Shown here one piece after another: positions 56,319 to 64,000 of a stretch of 64,000 nucleotides of DNA. How positions within the stretch are numbered: position 1 is the first letter of the stretch; each line of letters begins with the position of its first letter. Both the position numbers and the translations under genes were made by a program. This DNA is from Enterococcus malodoratus ATCC 43197 (GTDB taxonomy: Bacteria > Bacillota > Bacilli > Lactobacillales > Enterococcaceae), in the NCBI RefSeq assembly GCF_000407185.1, contig NZ_KE136481.1, forward strand, positions 203,136 through 267,135, written 5' to 3'. A model generated the notes under the pieces. It was given only the letters and a program-made list of their open reading frames with translations, was not told where the DNA came from and made no database searches.

Positions 56319-57371
56319 CTAGATCTTGATTAAAATCGCTTTACGATACAAATAGTCACTCGGCGACAGCACTTCTTCATGAAGCATTGACGTGCTGTTG
56401 CTGTAATAACTAGCTAACGGAAGAAAATCAACGATCGGAATACCGACATTGTTTTTCCTGTTCGTCAATTTTAGTACGCCAGGATCTTCAGTAATTTCAA
56501 AACGTTCCATCGAAGTTTCGAAAAATAAACCAAACATATTGGCCTGTTCCATCATTTTTCTGACATTTTTCCCGCGATAAGGATCCATCACGTTCAAATC
56601 ATTGCCCCAGCGGAACAAGCGTCGACTGCCGGCACCATTCACATATTCCCATTGGTCCTCTGTCAATAAGTCGAAATTCTTTTTGCGAATCGCTTTTCGC
56701 AAACTGGTATAAGTATGCTTTTCATGACTAAAGACATAATAACTATCCGAATGAGGAATCATTTCAATGTACCAGCGGTCTTCCTTCAACACATTTTTAG
56801 GAAATGACCAAGTCATACTTTCCTCAGGTGTAAGATTAGGCGATAGTACCTCTTTTATTTCTTCTTCATATGATGAAAATTGATCGGCCTCACCCGAAAA
56901 GCTTCCCGTCACCGAATCATAGACCCCTAAATAATTCGTCCCTGCCGGTAAAGCATGGCGTTGGACAAACATAGGTGGAATTTGAACTTTCCGTAAGCTG
57001 GTCGTTTTATCATTGATCAGTTCCCCTAATGAATCTACATCAAAAAAGTTGTATTGCCCCCGCAGCTCCTGCGGAATCGTAATTTCCTGTGCGCTAGGTG
57101 CTGTTTCTAATAAAGACAAGCCTTTGGTCCCCAAATTCCAGCCCAAAATGGCATCTTTGTTGCCAGGAATGAACACAAACTCCTCTTCGTCTATCATTAA
57201 TTGAAATGTCTGGCACTTAATACCAAATAAATCAAAATCTTTTAACTCAATATCCGAAATCTTCATTAACGGATTTACAAAATGAAGCAAAAGCTGGCTT
57301 AACAACGTGCGTTTTTCTCTTGGATTCAATCGTTTCCAATAGGACCAGTCCAATTGATCTAATAAGTTCAT
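56319..57371 (-). CDS. Divergent formylglycine-generating-enzyme (SUMF1)-like protein
   Basis: A 350-residue cytoplasmic protein. The stretch LLTEDQWEYVNGAGSRRLFRWGND near residue 260 matches the core of FGE/SUMF1-type proteins (family form: L-T-E-x-E-W-E-Y ... W-G-N). The remainder, including LGVYDSVTGSFSGEADQFSS and PPMFVQRHALPAGTNYLGVYD, is not recognised. The FGE active-site cysteines are not evident, so formylglycine formation is doubtful; a binding or scaffold role is as likely. No sulfatase gene is nearby. The start was set at 57371, since GGAGGAGG lies inside the longer TTG-started frame. It diverges from the GNAT gene. Confidence 0.65.
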   Translation of the reverse strand: MNLLDQLDWSYWKRLNPREKRTLLSQLLLHFVNPLMKISDIELKDFDLFGIKCQTFQLMIDEEEFVFIPGNKDAILGWNLGTKGLSLLETAPSAQEITIPQELRGQYNFFDVDSLGELINDKTTSLRKVQIPPMFVQRHALPAGTNYLGVYDSVTGSFSGEADQFSSYEEEIKEVLSPNLTPEESMTWSFPKNVLKEDRWYIEMIPHSDSYYVFSHEKHTYTSLRKAIRKKNFDLLTEDQWEYVNGAGSRRLFRWGNDLNVMDPYRGKNVRKMMEQANMFGLFFETSMERFEITEDPGVLKLTNRKNNVGIPIVDFLPLASYYSNSTSMLHEEVLSPSDYLYRKAILIKI

Positions 57372-57441
57372 AAATCTTTCTGCCTCCTCCAACAATCGTA
57401 TGCTAGAATTATACCATTATCATCAAGAAATGAGGAAAAAG

Positions 57442-57882
57442 ATGAAGGAATATTTTGGAGCTTCGCCAGAACTACGAGCTGCAGCCTTTTATTTACGCTA
57501 TCAAATTTTCATTTTAGAACAAGAAATCTCACCAGAGGATGAATTTGATGCCCTTGACACAGCTGATCGGCACTATTATGTGCTCTTTGATAATGAACTA
57601 CCGATCGCAACGATTCGTTATCAAAAATTAGACAAACAAACGCTTAATCCTGACCGTTTATGCGTATTGCCTGATTATCGCCAACAAGGTTTAGGGGCAA
57701 AGCTCTTAACTTCGATTGAACAACGGGCGATCAGTGAAAAATGCAAGCGATCCATTCTTTCTGCAGAAACCACTGCGCAGCAATTTTACGAAAACTTAGG
57801 GTATCATGTGATTTCTGATGTCTTTATCGAGGATGGAATTCCTTGTGTAAAAATGCAAAAAGCACTTGCGGCCAATCAGTAA
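57442..57882 (+). CDS. GNAT-family N-acetyltransferase
   Basis: A 146-residue acetyltransferase similar to the YjcF/ElaA-type group. Visible are RYQIFILEQEISPEDEFDALD at the N-terminus, the acetyl-CoA loop VLPDYRQQGLGAKLLTSIEQ near residue 75, and SAETTAQQFYENLGYHVISDVFIEDGIPCVKM at the C-terminus. The acceptor is unknown. The start was placed at 57442, 6 bases behind GAGG; upstream ATGs overlap the divergent promoter. Monocistronic with a terminator overlapping its end. Confidence 0.88.
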   Translation: MKEYFGASPELRAAAFYLRYQIFILEQEISPEDEFDALDTADRHYYVLFDNELPIATIRYQKLDKQTLNPDRLCVLPDYRQQGLGAKLLTSIEQRAISEKCKRSILSAETTAQQFYENLGYHVISDVFIEDGIPCVKMQKALAANQ

Positions 57883-57902
57883 TGATGGCTGCAAGTGCTT
57901 TT
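57857..57902. terminator. Bidirectional terminator between GNAT and cshB
   Basis: aaaaagcacttgcggcc (57857-57873) pairs with ggctgcaagtgctttt (57887-57902), one mismatch, with A/T runs on both sides. Confidence 0.85.
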
Positions 57903-57910
57903 ATTAGCTG

Positions 57911-59260
57911 TTAAGAGTTGGAGCGTTTCTTGTTCTTGCGAGCACCGCGTTCTTCTTGACGTCGCGTTTGACGTCGTTTTTGTTTATTTGAATCGGCAAT
58001 TGCTCGGTCAATTTTCTTTTTATAACCTGGTTTGATTTTTTTCTTCGATTTTTTAACAAGTCCAATCAAGGTTGGATCTAATTCATCCTTTGATTTTTCC
58101 CGTTTTTTCCGGCGGTTTCGATCATACGTATCCACGATCTCATCATTTTTGATTTCTTTAGGCTGGAAGGTCACGCCCATATTTTCAATCAATGAAACAT
58201 CATTTTCATCACTTGGACTATACAATGTAATCGCTGTTCCAGGTAACCCGTTTCGACCGGTTCTTCCGACACGATGGATGAAGAAATCTAAATCCTGTGG
58301 AATCTCCGCATTGATAACGTGGGAAACTCCTTCGATATCAATCCCGCGAGCCGCTAAGTCAGTCGCCACAACATATTGATAATCCAAGTTTTGGACTTGG
58401 CGCATTACACGTTTCCGTTCACGAGGAGAAATACCACCGTGAATTTTCGCTACCTTCAATCCTTGTTTCTTCAAATAATCGCTGATTTCATCAACATGTT
58501 GCTTCGTGTTCGCAAAAACGATTGCTAAATAAGGATGACCGATCGTTAGTAACTGATAGAGCAAACGATTTTTGTCTTGCCCTTTAGTAGAAATCAACCA
58601 GTTCTCGATGGTATCGGAGATCACCGCATGCGATTTGATCTCTTCAATGACTGGATTTTCCATATATTTTAATAGGAATGGACGTAATTTCTCTGGAATC
58701 GTTGCTGAGAACACTAGCATTTGCAAATGTTTTGGCAAACGACCGGCAATTTGATCGACTTCTGTTAAAAAGCCCATATCCAAAGTCATGTCCGCCTCAT
58801 CAACGACAAAGTATTCTGCCGTATGAACTTTTAAGGCCTGTTCATTCATCATATCTAAAATTCGTCCAGGTGTTCCAATGACAACATGGGGCTGATGAGT
58901 CGTCAATTTATCTACCTGACGCTGTTTGTCGGTTCCGCCGACAAAGTTAGTCACTCGCATCTCGATGGGTGAAAATTGAGCGATCTGAACCGCTGCTTGA
59001 TAAATTTGACTAGCTAACTCGCGACTAGGTGCTGTGATTACAACTTGAACTGCATCCTTTGCAGCATCGATATTATTCATTAATGGTAGTAAAAATGTAT
59101 GAGTCTTTCCTGACCCAGTTTGTGATTGACCAACGACATTTTTCCCTTTTTTGATTAATGGGATCAGCTTTTCTTGAACCGCTGTTGGTTCAGTAAAACC
59201 TTTATCCTTGATGGCTTCAAGGATAAACGGTTGGAAATTGAATGATTCAAACGTTCGCAT
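57911..59260 (-). CDS. cshB: DEAD-box RNA helicase (CshB-like)
   Basis: A 449-residue helicase. The Q motif is FESFNFQPFILEAIKDKGFTEPTAVQEKLIP, motif I GQSQTGSGKT, motif Ia APSRELASQ, motif II VDEADM, motif III FSATIP, motif V ATDLAARGIDI and motif VI HRVGRTGR. The C-terminal tail (about 390-449) is very basic. The N-terminus and length fit the B. subtilis CshB (YqfR) subgroup, involved in cold adaptation and rRNA or mRNA metabolism. The start was set at 59260 behind AGAGG. It is 2 bases after the VanZ/RDD gene and so probably co-transcribed. Confidence 0.9.
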   Translation of the reverse strand: MRTFESFNFQPFILEAIKDKGFTEPTAVQEKLIPLIKKGKNVVGQSQTGSGKTHTFLLPLMNNIDAAKDAVQVVITAPSRELASQIYQAAVQIAQFSPIEMRVTNFVGGTDKQRQVDKLTTHQPHVVIGTPGRILDMMNEQALKVHTAEYFVVDEADMTLDMGFLTEVDQIAGRLPKHLQMLVFSATIPEKLRPFLLKYMENPVIEEIKSHAVISDTIENWLISTKGQDKNRLLYQLLTIGHPYLAIVFANTKQHVDEISDYLKKQGLKVAKIHGGISPRERKRVMRQVQNLDYQYVVATDLAARGIDIEGVSHVINAEIPQDLDFFIHRVGRTGRNGLPGTAITLYSPSDENDVSLIENMGVTFQPKEIKNDEIVDTYDRNRRKKREKSKDELDPTLIGLVKKSKKKIKPGYKKKIDRAIADSNKQKRRQTRRQEERGARKNKKRSNS

Positions 59261-59261
59261 G

Positions 59262-60410
59262 TTATACCTCTTTCTTAAGTGTGCTGATTGTAAACGTGTG
59301 ACTTGCTTTATCATGGAATAGGCGGTGTTTTCGTCTTATGAGAGCATACAATAAGTTGAATAGAAATAAAAGTAAAATTCCTAAACTTATCAAACCAAAT
59401 GTGACATATGCGATAAAAACAGTATGATTTGTAGTGGTCAAGTGATTCATTGTGTATTGGAAAATTTGCAGTAACCCATACATCAGCAAATAAAATGCAC
59501 TATATCGTTTAACGAGACTCCACAAACGAATATGTTCGCGATTCTTTTCTACAACTTGTATCCGCACTATTTTTTTTCCGACAGTTTGACCATTCCATAG
59601 ATACATGAAGATCATAAAATAAAGGATAACCTCAAGTGTAAAACCTACGAAAGAATAATTAAATAGATCGTAAACAGCCGTCGGCAGAAAACTTGAAAGA
59701 AAACTTAATAATGTACTAAGAATGCCAATAACAAACCAGTCAATCATCATCGCCAAAAAACGACGCAGCAGCGAAACCGTTTGACCCTTAACCAATGATT
59801 CAGAATCCAATTCACTTCGAGTTGGCAAAAAGAAGGTAAACAACGGTGCACAAGCAAAACCTAAAAGACCGCCTATCGTATTATGCAATAGATCATTTAC
59901 ATCAAATAAACGATAAGGCCGCGGATAAATAAAATACAATCCACTTAATTGTGTCAGTTCAAAAAATAGAGATAAACAGAAACTTGCTAAGATTGTCTTT
60001 CCAAGAGAAAACTTGAAGTAATAGCGGCAATAAACACCGAATGGAAAAAGCAAGAAAATATTAAACACCGGTTCCAGAAAGACGCTTTGCTTCATTGCTG
60101 CTAGATACGTGCTTGGATTGTTCAATTGTAGAACAGTCTGATTCATAAAATTATGCCATGATTGAAACAAATGCAATTCGTAACGCGGCCCGGTCATTTG
60201 AGCCACACTGCTGATACTAGGCAAAGGCAGAATCACTAAGTAATACGCACATAATAAGTAGAAAACAAAAGAATACAAAATAACACTTCTCAGTTTTCCT
60301 AACTGTCCGTATTTACGATAATAATAAATTAGAAATGGGGCAGCAATTACCATTGCCAAAAAAGGAAAAGTGAGTACCGCCGCTTTGATTGGAAAAATAT
60401 AACTGTTCAT
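59262..60410 (-). CDS. VanZ-domain / RDD-domain fusion membrane protein
   Basis: A 382-residue polytopic protein with about nine to ten membrane segments. The first about 185 residues form a VanZ-like domain (NIFLLFPFGVYCRYYFKFSLGKTILASFCLSLFFELTQLSGLYFIYPRPYRLFDVNDLLHNTIGGLLGF; the FDxxDLLxNxxG pattern is the family hallmark). Residues about 205-375 form an RDD domain (RRFLAMMIDWFVIGILSTL...NGQTVGKKIVRIQVV). VanZ relatives confer low-level teicoplanin tolerance; RDD proteins are thought to be small-ion or exchanger proteins. No glycopeptide cluster is near. It leads the pair with cshB. Confidence 0.82.
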   Translation of the reverse strand: MNSYIFPIKAAVLTFPFLAMVIAAPFLIYYYRKYGQLGKLRSVILYSFVFYLLCAYYLVILPLPSISSVAQMTGPRYELHLFQSWHNFMNQTVLQLNNPSTYLAAMKQSVFLEPVFNIFLLFPFGVYCRYYFKFSLGKTILASFCLSLFFELTQLSGLYFIYPRPYRLFDVNDLLHNTIGGLLGFACAPLFTFFLPTRSELDSESLVKGQTVSLLRRFLAMMIDWFVIGILSTLLSFLSSFLPTAVYDLFNYSFVGFTLEVILYFMIFMYLWNGQTVGKKIVRIQVVEKNREHIRLWSLVKRYSAFYLLMYGLLQIFQYTMNHLTTTNHTVFIAYVTFGLISLGILLLFLFNLLYALIRRKHRLFHDKASHTFTISTLKKEV

Positions 60411-60538
60411 AAAACTCCCTCGTTTTTAAGACTTTTTTTACCGATCCTGTTTCAAATCAGCAAGGCTTTTTCTGTATTATGGTAGAATAGATGCGTATCC
60501 ATCGTAATAATGAACATTTCTTAAGGAGGTAAAAATAA

Positions 60539-60853
60539 ATGCTTAACCCGCTTTTTGCTTTTGGCGTTCCCGCCGCTTTAATGGTTATCTACATGATTTT
60601 CTATTTTGTAAAAAAATTAAGAAGCACGGACTATCGTCGTTTCGTCTTAACACTAATTGCAGTTTTCTTAACAACTTTTAGTTATCAAGTGTATAACTAT
60701 AGTCAAACAGTCATAGCAATTACTTCGGCCGAGAGTTTCCAAAAAAACTTTGGTTACAGTCAAGGTCGCTTAGTGGTGCCGTTAATTCTAGGGGCCGTCT
60801 TATCTGTCATTAACTTCTATTATCTTTTTCGTCAGTTTAGAAAAAAAGAATAA
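60539..60853 (+). CDS. Small membrane protein with three predicted helices
   Basis: A 104-residue protein with hydrophobic segments at about 5-25 (FAFGVPAALMVIYMIFYFV), 35-55 (FVLTLIAVFLTTFSYQVYNY) and 78-98 (LVVPLILGAVLSVINFYYLF), plus a basic C-terminus. A strong AAGGAGG precedes the start by 9 bases. No family recognised. Divergent from the VanZ/RDD gene, convergent with the following gene. Confidence 0.75.
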   Translation: MLNPLFAFGVPAALMVIYMIFYFVKKLRSTDYRRFVLTLIAVFLTTFSYQVYNYSQTVIAITSAESFQKNFGYSQGRLVVPLILGAVLSVINFYYLFRQFRKKE

Positions 60854-60873
60854 CAGGACACCCTGCTATTCTT
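60841..60873 (-). terminator. Terminator of the gene at 60866
   Basis: aagaataacagg (60846-60857) pairs with cctgctattctt (60862-60873), one mismatch, followed by a T-run on the leftward strand; it spans both convergent stop codons. Confidence 0.7.
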
Positions 60874-61213
60874 CCAAATCAAAGAATTTGATTTCCACAT
60901 TGTCTAATAGGCTCAGGGTGTTTAAATCCAAATTGACCCATTCTTTTGTTGTGGGTTGATAATGGTTATCCTCAAAAGACATTTCAATCGCATTCAATAA
61001 TTGTTCTGATGTACCAAAAAAACTTCGATCTTTTTCAAGCAAGACACTGATCAGTGCCGGATTTTCTACTAGGAAATAATCCTCTTGATATTTATATAAA
61101 ATAATTTGATAGGTCTTATTTGTAAGTTGGCAACGAATAGCAAATAATCCCTCAGACAAGTTGGGCATTTTTCCCAAAACTTCTTCGGGACTCAAAATTT
61201 CACGATGCAGCAT
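60866..61213 (-). CDS. Hypothetical cytoplasmic protein
   Basis: A 115-residue acidic protein starting MLHREILSPEEVLGKMPNLSEGLFAIRCQL, with alternating beta-strand-like segments (TYQIILYKYQEDYFLVENPALISVLL) and an acidic tail. AGGAGG is well placed upstream. No recognised domain; it stands alone between the HD gene and the small membrane protein. Confidence 0.65.
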   Translation of the reverse strand: MLHREILSPEEVLGKMPNLSEGLFAIRCQLTNKTYQIILYKYQEDYFLVENPALISVLLEKDRSFFGTSEQLLNAIEMSFEDNHYQPTTKEWVNLDLNTLSLLDNVEIKFFDLEE

Positions 61214-61328
61214 TTAGAGTTCCTCCTAACCAAGGAACATTATAGGAGAAAAATAAGTTCACTGGAAATAATATGTCTTGTCTAAGGGATTTTTTTAGTT
61301 TTTTATGATTATTTAAGCTCCAATTTTA

Positions 61329-61970
61329 TTATAAATTCCACTCTTCATAAAATCTTTTTAAAAACTCTTCCATAAATACCATTCTTTTTTGTGCCTCGGC
61401 CTTACCTGCTTCTGTGTTCATCGTCGCCGGCAATTTAAACAATTTTTCATAAAAATGATTGATCACGGTACTTTTCTGTCGATACTCCTGCTTAGTTTTA
61501 AACTCTTGCGGTAAAAGATTGGGGTCATATAAAGGACTTTGTGTGTGACCTCCATAATAAGCGGTTCGAAGAATACCGATCGCACCCAGCGCATCTATAC
61601 GATCAGCATCTTGAACAATTTGTCCCGCTAAAGTTAACTCCGCCTTTCCCAATTCTAGTTCTTTAGAAAACGAAATATTTTCGATGATGTCAAAAATTTC
61701 ATTTATACTTTCATCGGAAAAACTAAGTCCTTTTAAAAACTTTTTAAGAGCTTCTTTTTCGCTTTCAACATTTGCGAAGACTTTGTCATCTATCACGTCA
61801 TGCAGATAACTTGCGGCTTCGATTAACAATATATCTTGAATGCCTTCTTCTTCAGCTAATTTTCCAGCAATTTTTGCTACCCGTTCAACATGGTAGAAAT
61901 CATGGCCGCTGCGATCGCTGCCAAGTTTTTCCTTTGCATACCCGCGGATCGCCGCTAAATTATTTTGCAT
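61329..61970 (-). CDS. HD-domain phosphohydrolase
   Basis: A 213-residue HD-superfamily protein of the YedJ/YpgQ type. The metal-binding residues are in GHDFYHVERVAKIAGKLAEEEG (first His-Asp), LIEAASYLHDVIDD (HD pair) and VQDADRIDALGAIGILRTAYYGG (last Asp). Homologues hydrolyse nucleotides or pyrophosphate; substrate unknown here. The chosen start (61970) overlaps the end of the methyltransferase gene, so the pair is probably translationally coupled. The longer frame lacks a better ribosome binding site. Confidence 0.82.
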   Translation of the reverse strand: MQNNLAAIRGYAKEKLGSDRSGHDFYHVERVAKIAGKLAEEEGIQDILLIEAASYLHDVIDDKVFANVESEKEALKKFLKGLSFSDESINEIFDIIENISFSKELELGKAELTLAGQIVQDADRIDALGAIGILRTAYYGGHTQSPLYDPNLLPQEFKTKQEYRQKSTVINHFYEKLFKLPATMNTEAGKAEAQKRMVFMEEFLKRFYEEWNL

Positions 61971-63123
61971 CGTTTCTCGGCATTCTTGGCGGACGTTCAC
62001 CCCAGTATTGGAACAGGTCAGTTCTTATTGCACCGTTATACAATTTTCTTTTCTTAGTAGCCTTAGCGCCATAAAACTCCTCGAAGGCTAGATCACTCGT
62101 CAAGATATATTTACTCCAAGTCTTCAACGGACGGAAAACATCGCCCATCTCGCGGTACAATGCACGAACTTGTTCTTCCTCACCTAAACGTTCTCCATAA
62201 GGAGGATTGGCTACGATCACACCATAATCTTTTTCAGTTTTGAAATCTTTGACCGCTCGTTGCTTAAAGTCAATCGAACCACCTAATCCAATTTCCTCAG
62301 CATTAGCTTGCGCAATCTCAATCATTCGGCCATTAATATCAGAACCCGCGATATCCAATTCAATATCATAATCTGCCGCCTCATCTGCTGCAGCACGAAC
62401 TTTGTCTAAAACAGCTGGGTCGAACCAATCCCATGCCTCACAAGCAAATTCACGATTGAATCCTGGAGCGATGTTATGACCAATCAAGGCCGCCTCAATA
62501 CATAAAGTACCTGAACCACAGACAGGATCATAAAATGGACGGTCTTTCCTCCAATTGGTCAGCATTACCAATGCTGCCGCCATATTTTCTTTTAAGGGCG
62601 CGCCACCCTTTTCTAATCGATACCCCCGTTTGAATAAACTTGGGCCAGTCGTATCCAAAGTCAGAACAACATGGTCTTTTAACAACGCAACTTCCAATTG
62701 GAACAGCGCACCTGTTTCAGGCAATGGAACCCGAGCAGGACGATGGTAGACTTCACGCAATCGTTCAACGATAGCCTTTTTTGTAATTGATTGGCAATCG
62801 GGTACACTGTACAGTTTTGATTTGATTGAACGACCAGCAACTGGGAATTCAGCATCCATTGGCAAGAAATCTTCCCATGGAATCGCTTTGACTTTTTCAA
62901 ATAATTCATCAAATGTAAAAGCGTCAAACTCGCCGACAATTATTTTTACGCGATCAGCCGTTCTTAACCATAAATTCGCAGTAGCGATCGTTTCAAGATC
63001 GCCTTTAAAACGTGCACGTCCGTTTTCAACTTGGCAATCAATTCCTAAATCTCTCAGTTCCTTGCCTACTAACGCTTCGATACCTGCTGCGGCAGTAGCA
63101 ATTAAATTATATTGTTTTTCCAT
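61960..63123 (-). CDS. THUMP-domain class I SAM-dependent rRNA methyltransferase (YpsC/RlmL-N type)
   Basis: A 387-residue enzyme. The N-terminal THUMP domain (about 45-160) includes NLWLRTADRVKIIVGEFDAFTFDELFEKVKAIPW. The Rossmann methyltransferase domain holds FYDPVCGSGTLCIEAALIG (SAM) and the catalytic IVANPPYGERLG. It corresponds to the YpsC family, which N2-methylates guanosine of 23S rRNA by analogy with E. coli RlmL. Its position next to rnpB and gpsB is the conserved Firmicute order. Confidence 0.9.
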   Translation of the reverse strand: MEKQYNLIATAAAGIEALVGKELRDLGIDCQVENGRARFKGDLETIATANLWLRTADRVKIIVGEFDAFTFDELFEKVKAIPWEDFLPMDAEFPVAGRSIKSKLYSVPDCQSITKKAIVERLREVYHRPARVPLPETGALFQLEVALLKDHVVLTLDTTGPSLFKRGYRLEKGGAPLKENMAAALVMLTNWRKDRPFYDPVCGSGTLCIEAALIGHNIAPGFNREFACEAWDWFDPAVLDKVRAAADEAADYDIELDIAGSDINGRMIEIAQANAEEIGLGGSIDFKQRAVKDFKTEKDYGVIVANPPYGERLGEEEQVRALYREMGDVFRPLKTWSKYILTSDLAFEEFYGAKATKKRKLYNGAIRTDLFQYWGERPPRMPRNDAK

Positions 63124-63315
63124 GATAGCTCCTTTTGGGTTTCGTTATCTTAATAATGACATTTGTCTATTGCTCAGATTCCATAGTAGAGATTTTCAAA
63201 AGGATAAGAATCTCCTCGATTCTTATCTCTCAAATCCTTGCGCTAAACAGCATAATCAATTTTTTCTATTTGTCTGAATTCAGCTCGTTTTTTTAATGTT
63301 GAAAAAAACGGACTG

Positions 63316-63347
63316 AAAAAAAACCTTCACAACACAAAGTTGGAAGG
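63316..63347 (-). terminator. Terminator of rnpB
   Basis: ccttc/gaagg (63324-63328, 63343-63347) and caac/gttg (63330-63333, 63339-63342) form a stem with one bulged base, followed by a run of eight U on the leftward strand. Confidence 0.8.
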
Positions 63348-63359
63348 CACACCCTGAAT

Positions 63360-63748
63360 TGCTGCAATTTTCTGTAAGCCATGTTTTGTACGCCGAACAA
63401 CTCAGGGGAGTTTGTCCGTCGTGGTAATCATCTATCTCCGACATAAATGCCGTCTCTTTCATCGTTCATTTCCTTAGAAAAAGCGCCCCTACCATCGTTT
63501 GGGTTGCTCGCTCGAGGGGTTTACCGCGTTCCACCATTTTGATTTCTCAAAATGCTTCGTCACTGTGGCACTTTCAAGAATACTCAGGCATAGATTACTC
63601 CTTAGCCCTTTTTTCTGCCGTTACCCAATTAAGAGTACCTTAGCTTATGGTTTCGCTAAGCACGAACACTACAGACATCTCAGTCTGTGCGAGCATGGAC
63701 TTTCCTCAGCCTGCGTAATGCAGACCGCGATTACCAAAAAATTGCATC
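63360..63748 (-). ncRNA. rnpB: RNase P RNA, type B
   Basis: Read leftwards, the region contains the invariant gaggaaagtccatgctcgc block, then cagactgagatg and ggtaacggcagaaa..., the conserved acagtgacgaag and ggtggaacgcggtaaacccc blocks, and gagacggcatttatg. P1 is visible as tgcaattttttgg near 63746 pairing with aaaattgca near 63363. The length of about 390 nt and the gpsB-rnpB-ypsC order fit the Firmicute type B ribozyme that matures tRNA 5' ends. Ends are estimated from P1. Confidence 0.93.
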
Positions 63749-63756
63749 ATTCAAAT

Positions 63757-64000
63757 TTAAAATTGACGAGTTTTTTCAATATCACTTTCGTCTTGTGTAT
63801 AATTTTGACCAAAATCAGAAGTTGTCGCTTGACTTGATGCTTGTTGATCAAGTTTTTTACCGAACACTTCTCTCTCAAGATTTGATAAACGTTTCAAAAT
63901 GTCAAAGTTCGTAACAGCTGAACTCTTAGGTGCCGCTTCTTTTACACGTGAAGGAGCTGGCTGAGCTTTTGATAGTTGTTCAACTTTTGCTTTCAAGCGA
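63757..64000 (-). CDS. gpsB: Cell-division protein GpsB, C-terminal part (cut by window edge)
   Basis: 81 codons are visible, running from the window edge to the stop at 63757. RLKAKVEQLSKAQ is the end of the coiled coil, followed by a Pro/Ala/Ser linker and TNFDILKRLSNLEREVFGKKL, the conserved trimerising C-terminal helix of GpsB. A poorly conserved acidic tail follows. GpsB links PBPs and division proteins to coordinate elongation and septation. Its start lies outside the window. Position next to rnpB supports the call. Confidence 0.88.
   Translation of the reverse strand, partial: RLKAKVEQLSKAQPAPSRVKEAAPKSSAVTNFDILKRLSNLEREVFGKKLDQQASSQATTSDFGQNYTQDESDIEKTRQF

Noticed and set aside
63280-63462. 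60-codon leftward frame beginning MKETAFMSEIDDYHDG
   Set aside because: It lies inside the RNase P RNA; the apparent protein is a translation of conserved rnpB sequence.

Overview
The window is about 64 kb of a low-GC Gram-positive chromosome. The gene set points to the Enterococcaceae: an EbsA-family protein, an AlaS T-box, type B RNase P RNA next to gpsB, a PyrR-controlled pyr operon, an LCP protein behind the aro operon, and AGGAGG-type ribosome binding sites throughout. The species cannot be fixed from the sequence alone.

Layout. 1-540: edge of an IS30-family element. 540-4400: small accessory genes (VOC, GNAT, HAD, a membrane protein, an NAD(P)-binding protein). 4.6-6.5 kb: a probable vitamin B6 salvage operon (kinase, ECF S component, YwlG). 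6.5-9.3 kb: an AAA+ ATPase fused to a VWA domain with a DUF6530 partner. 9.4-11.6 kb: degV and an LCP gene. 11.6-20.15 kb: the aro operon aroE-aroF-aroB-aroC-tyrA-aroA-aroK-pheA, leading from DAHP synthesis to prephenate and on to the Phe and Tyr branches. 20.18-23.25 kb: a TrpXYZ-type ABC transporter. 24-28.5 kb: pckA, rqcH and an AI-2E-family membrane protein. 28.9-40.6 kb: the complete UMP operon pyrR-pyrP-pyrB-pyrC-carA-carB-pyrK-pyrD-pyrF-pyrE. 40.6-44.1 kb: an RluD-family synthase, lspA, a HEPN-like/CBS protein and a DUF2922 protein. 44.4-48.6 kb: argC-argJ-argB-argD. 48.9-63.1 kb: fhs, csp, ebsA, an RNase HI-like gene, cls, alaS with its T-box, an FGE-like protein, cshB and RNA-related housekeeping genes. 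63.3-64 kb: rnpB and the end of gpsB.

Most striking signal. Two adjacent leaders, one before the aro operon and one before the Trp-type transporter, have the same design. Each has a near-consensus promoter and a well-placed ribosome binding site. Each has a tiny leader peptide, ending ...NNYYFSYFR (Tyr/Phe) in one and ...NSWQNWRR (Trp) in the other. The stop codon abuts a chain of alternating, mutually exclusive RNA stems that ends in two tandem intrinsic terminators. No T-box motif is present in either. This looks like E. coli-style ribosome-stalling attenuation in a Firmicute, built as a seven-segment domino. Pairing 1:2, 3:4 and 5:6 would open both terminators; pairing 2:3, 4:5 and 6:7 would close both. 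The aro operon (synthesis) and the transporter (uptake) would then respond to charged Tyr/Phe-tRNA and Trp-tRNA respectively.

Other regulation visible in the sequence: a PyrR-binding attenuator before pyrR, an alaS T-box, a strong arg promoter, and palindromic operator-like sites before the B6 operon and the AAA+/VWA operon. Several starts were moved inward from the longest reading frame because the Shine-Dalgarno sequence lies inside the longer frame; carA, lspA and cls appear to use TTG starts.
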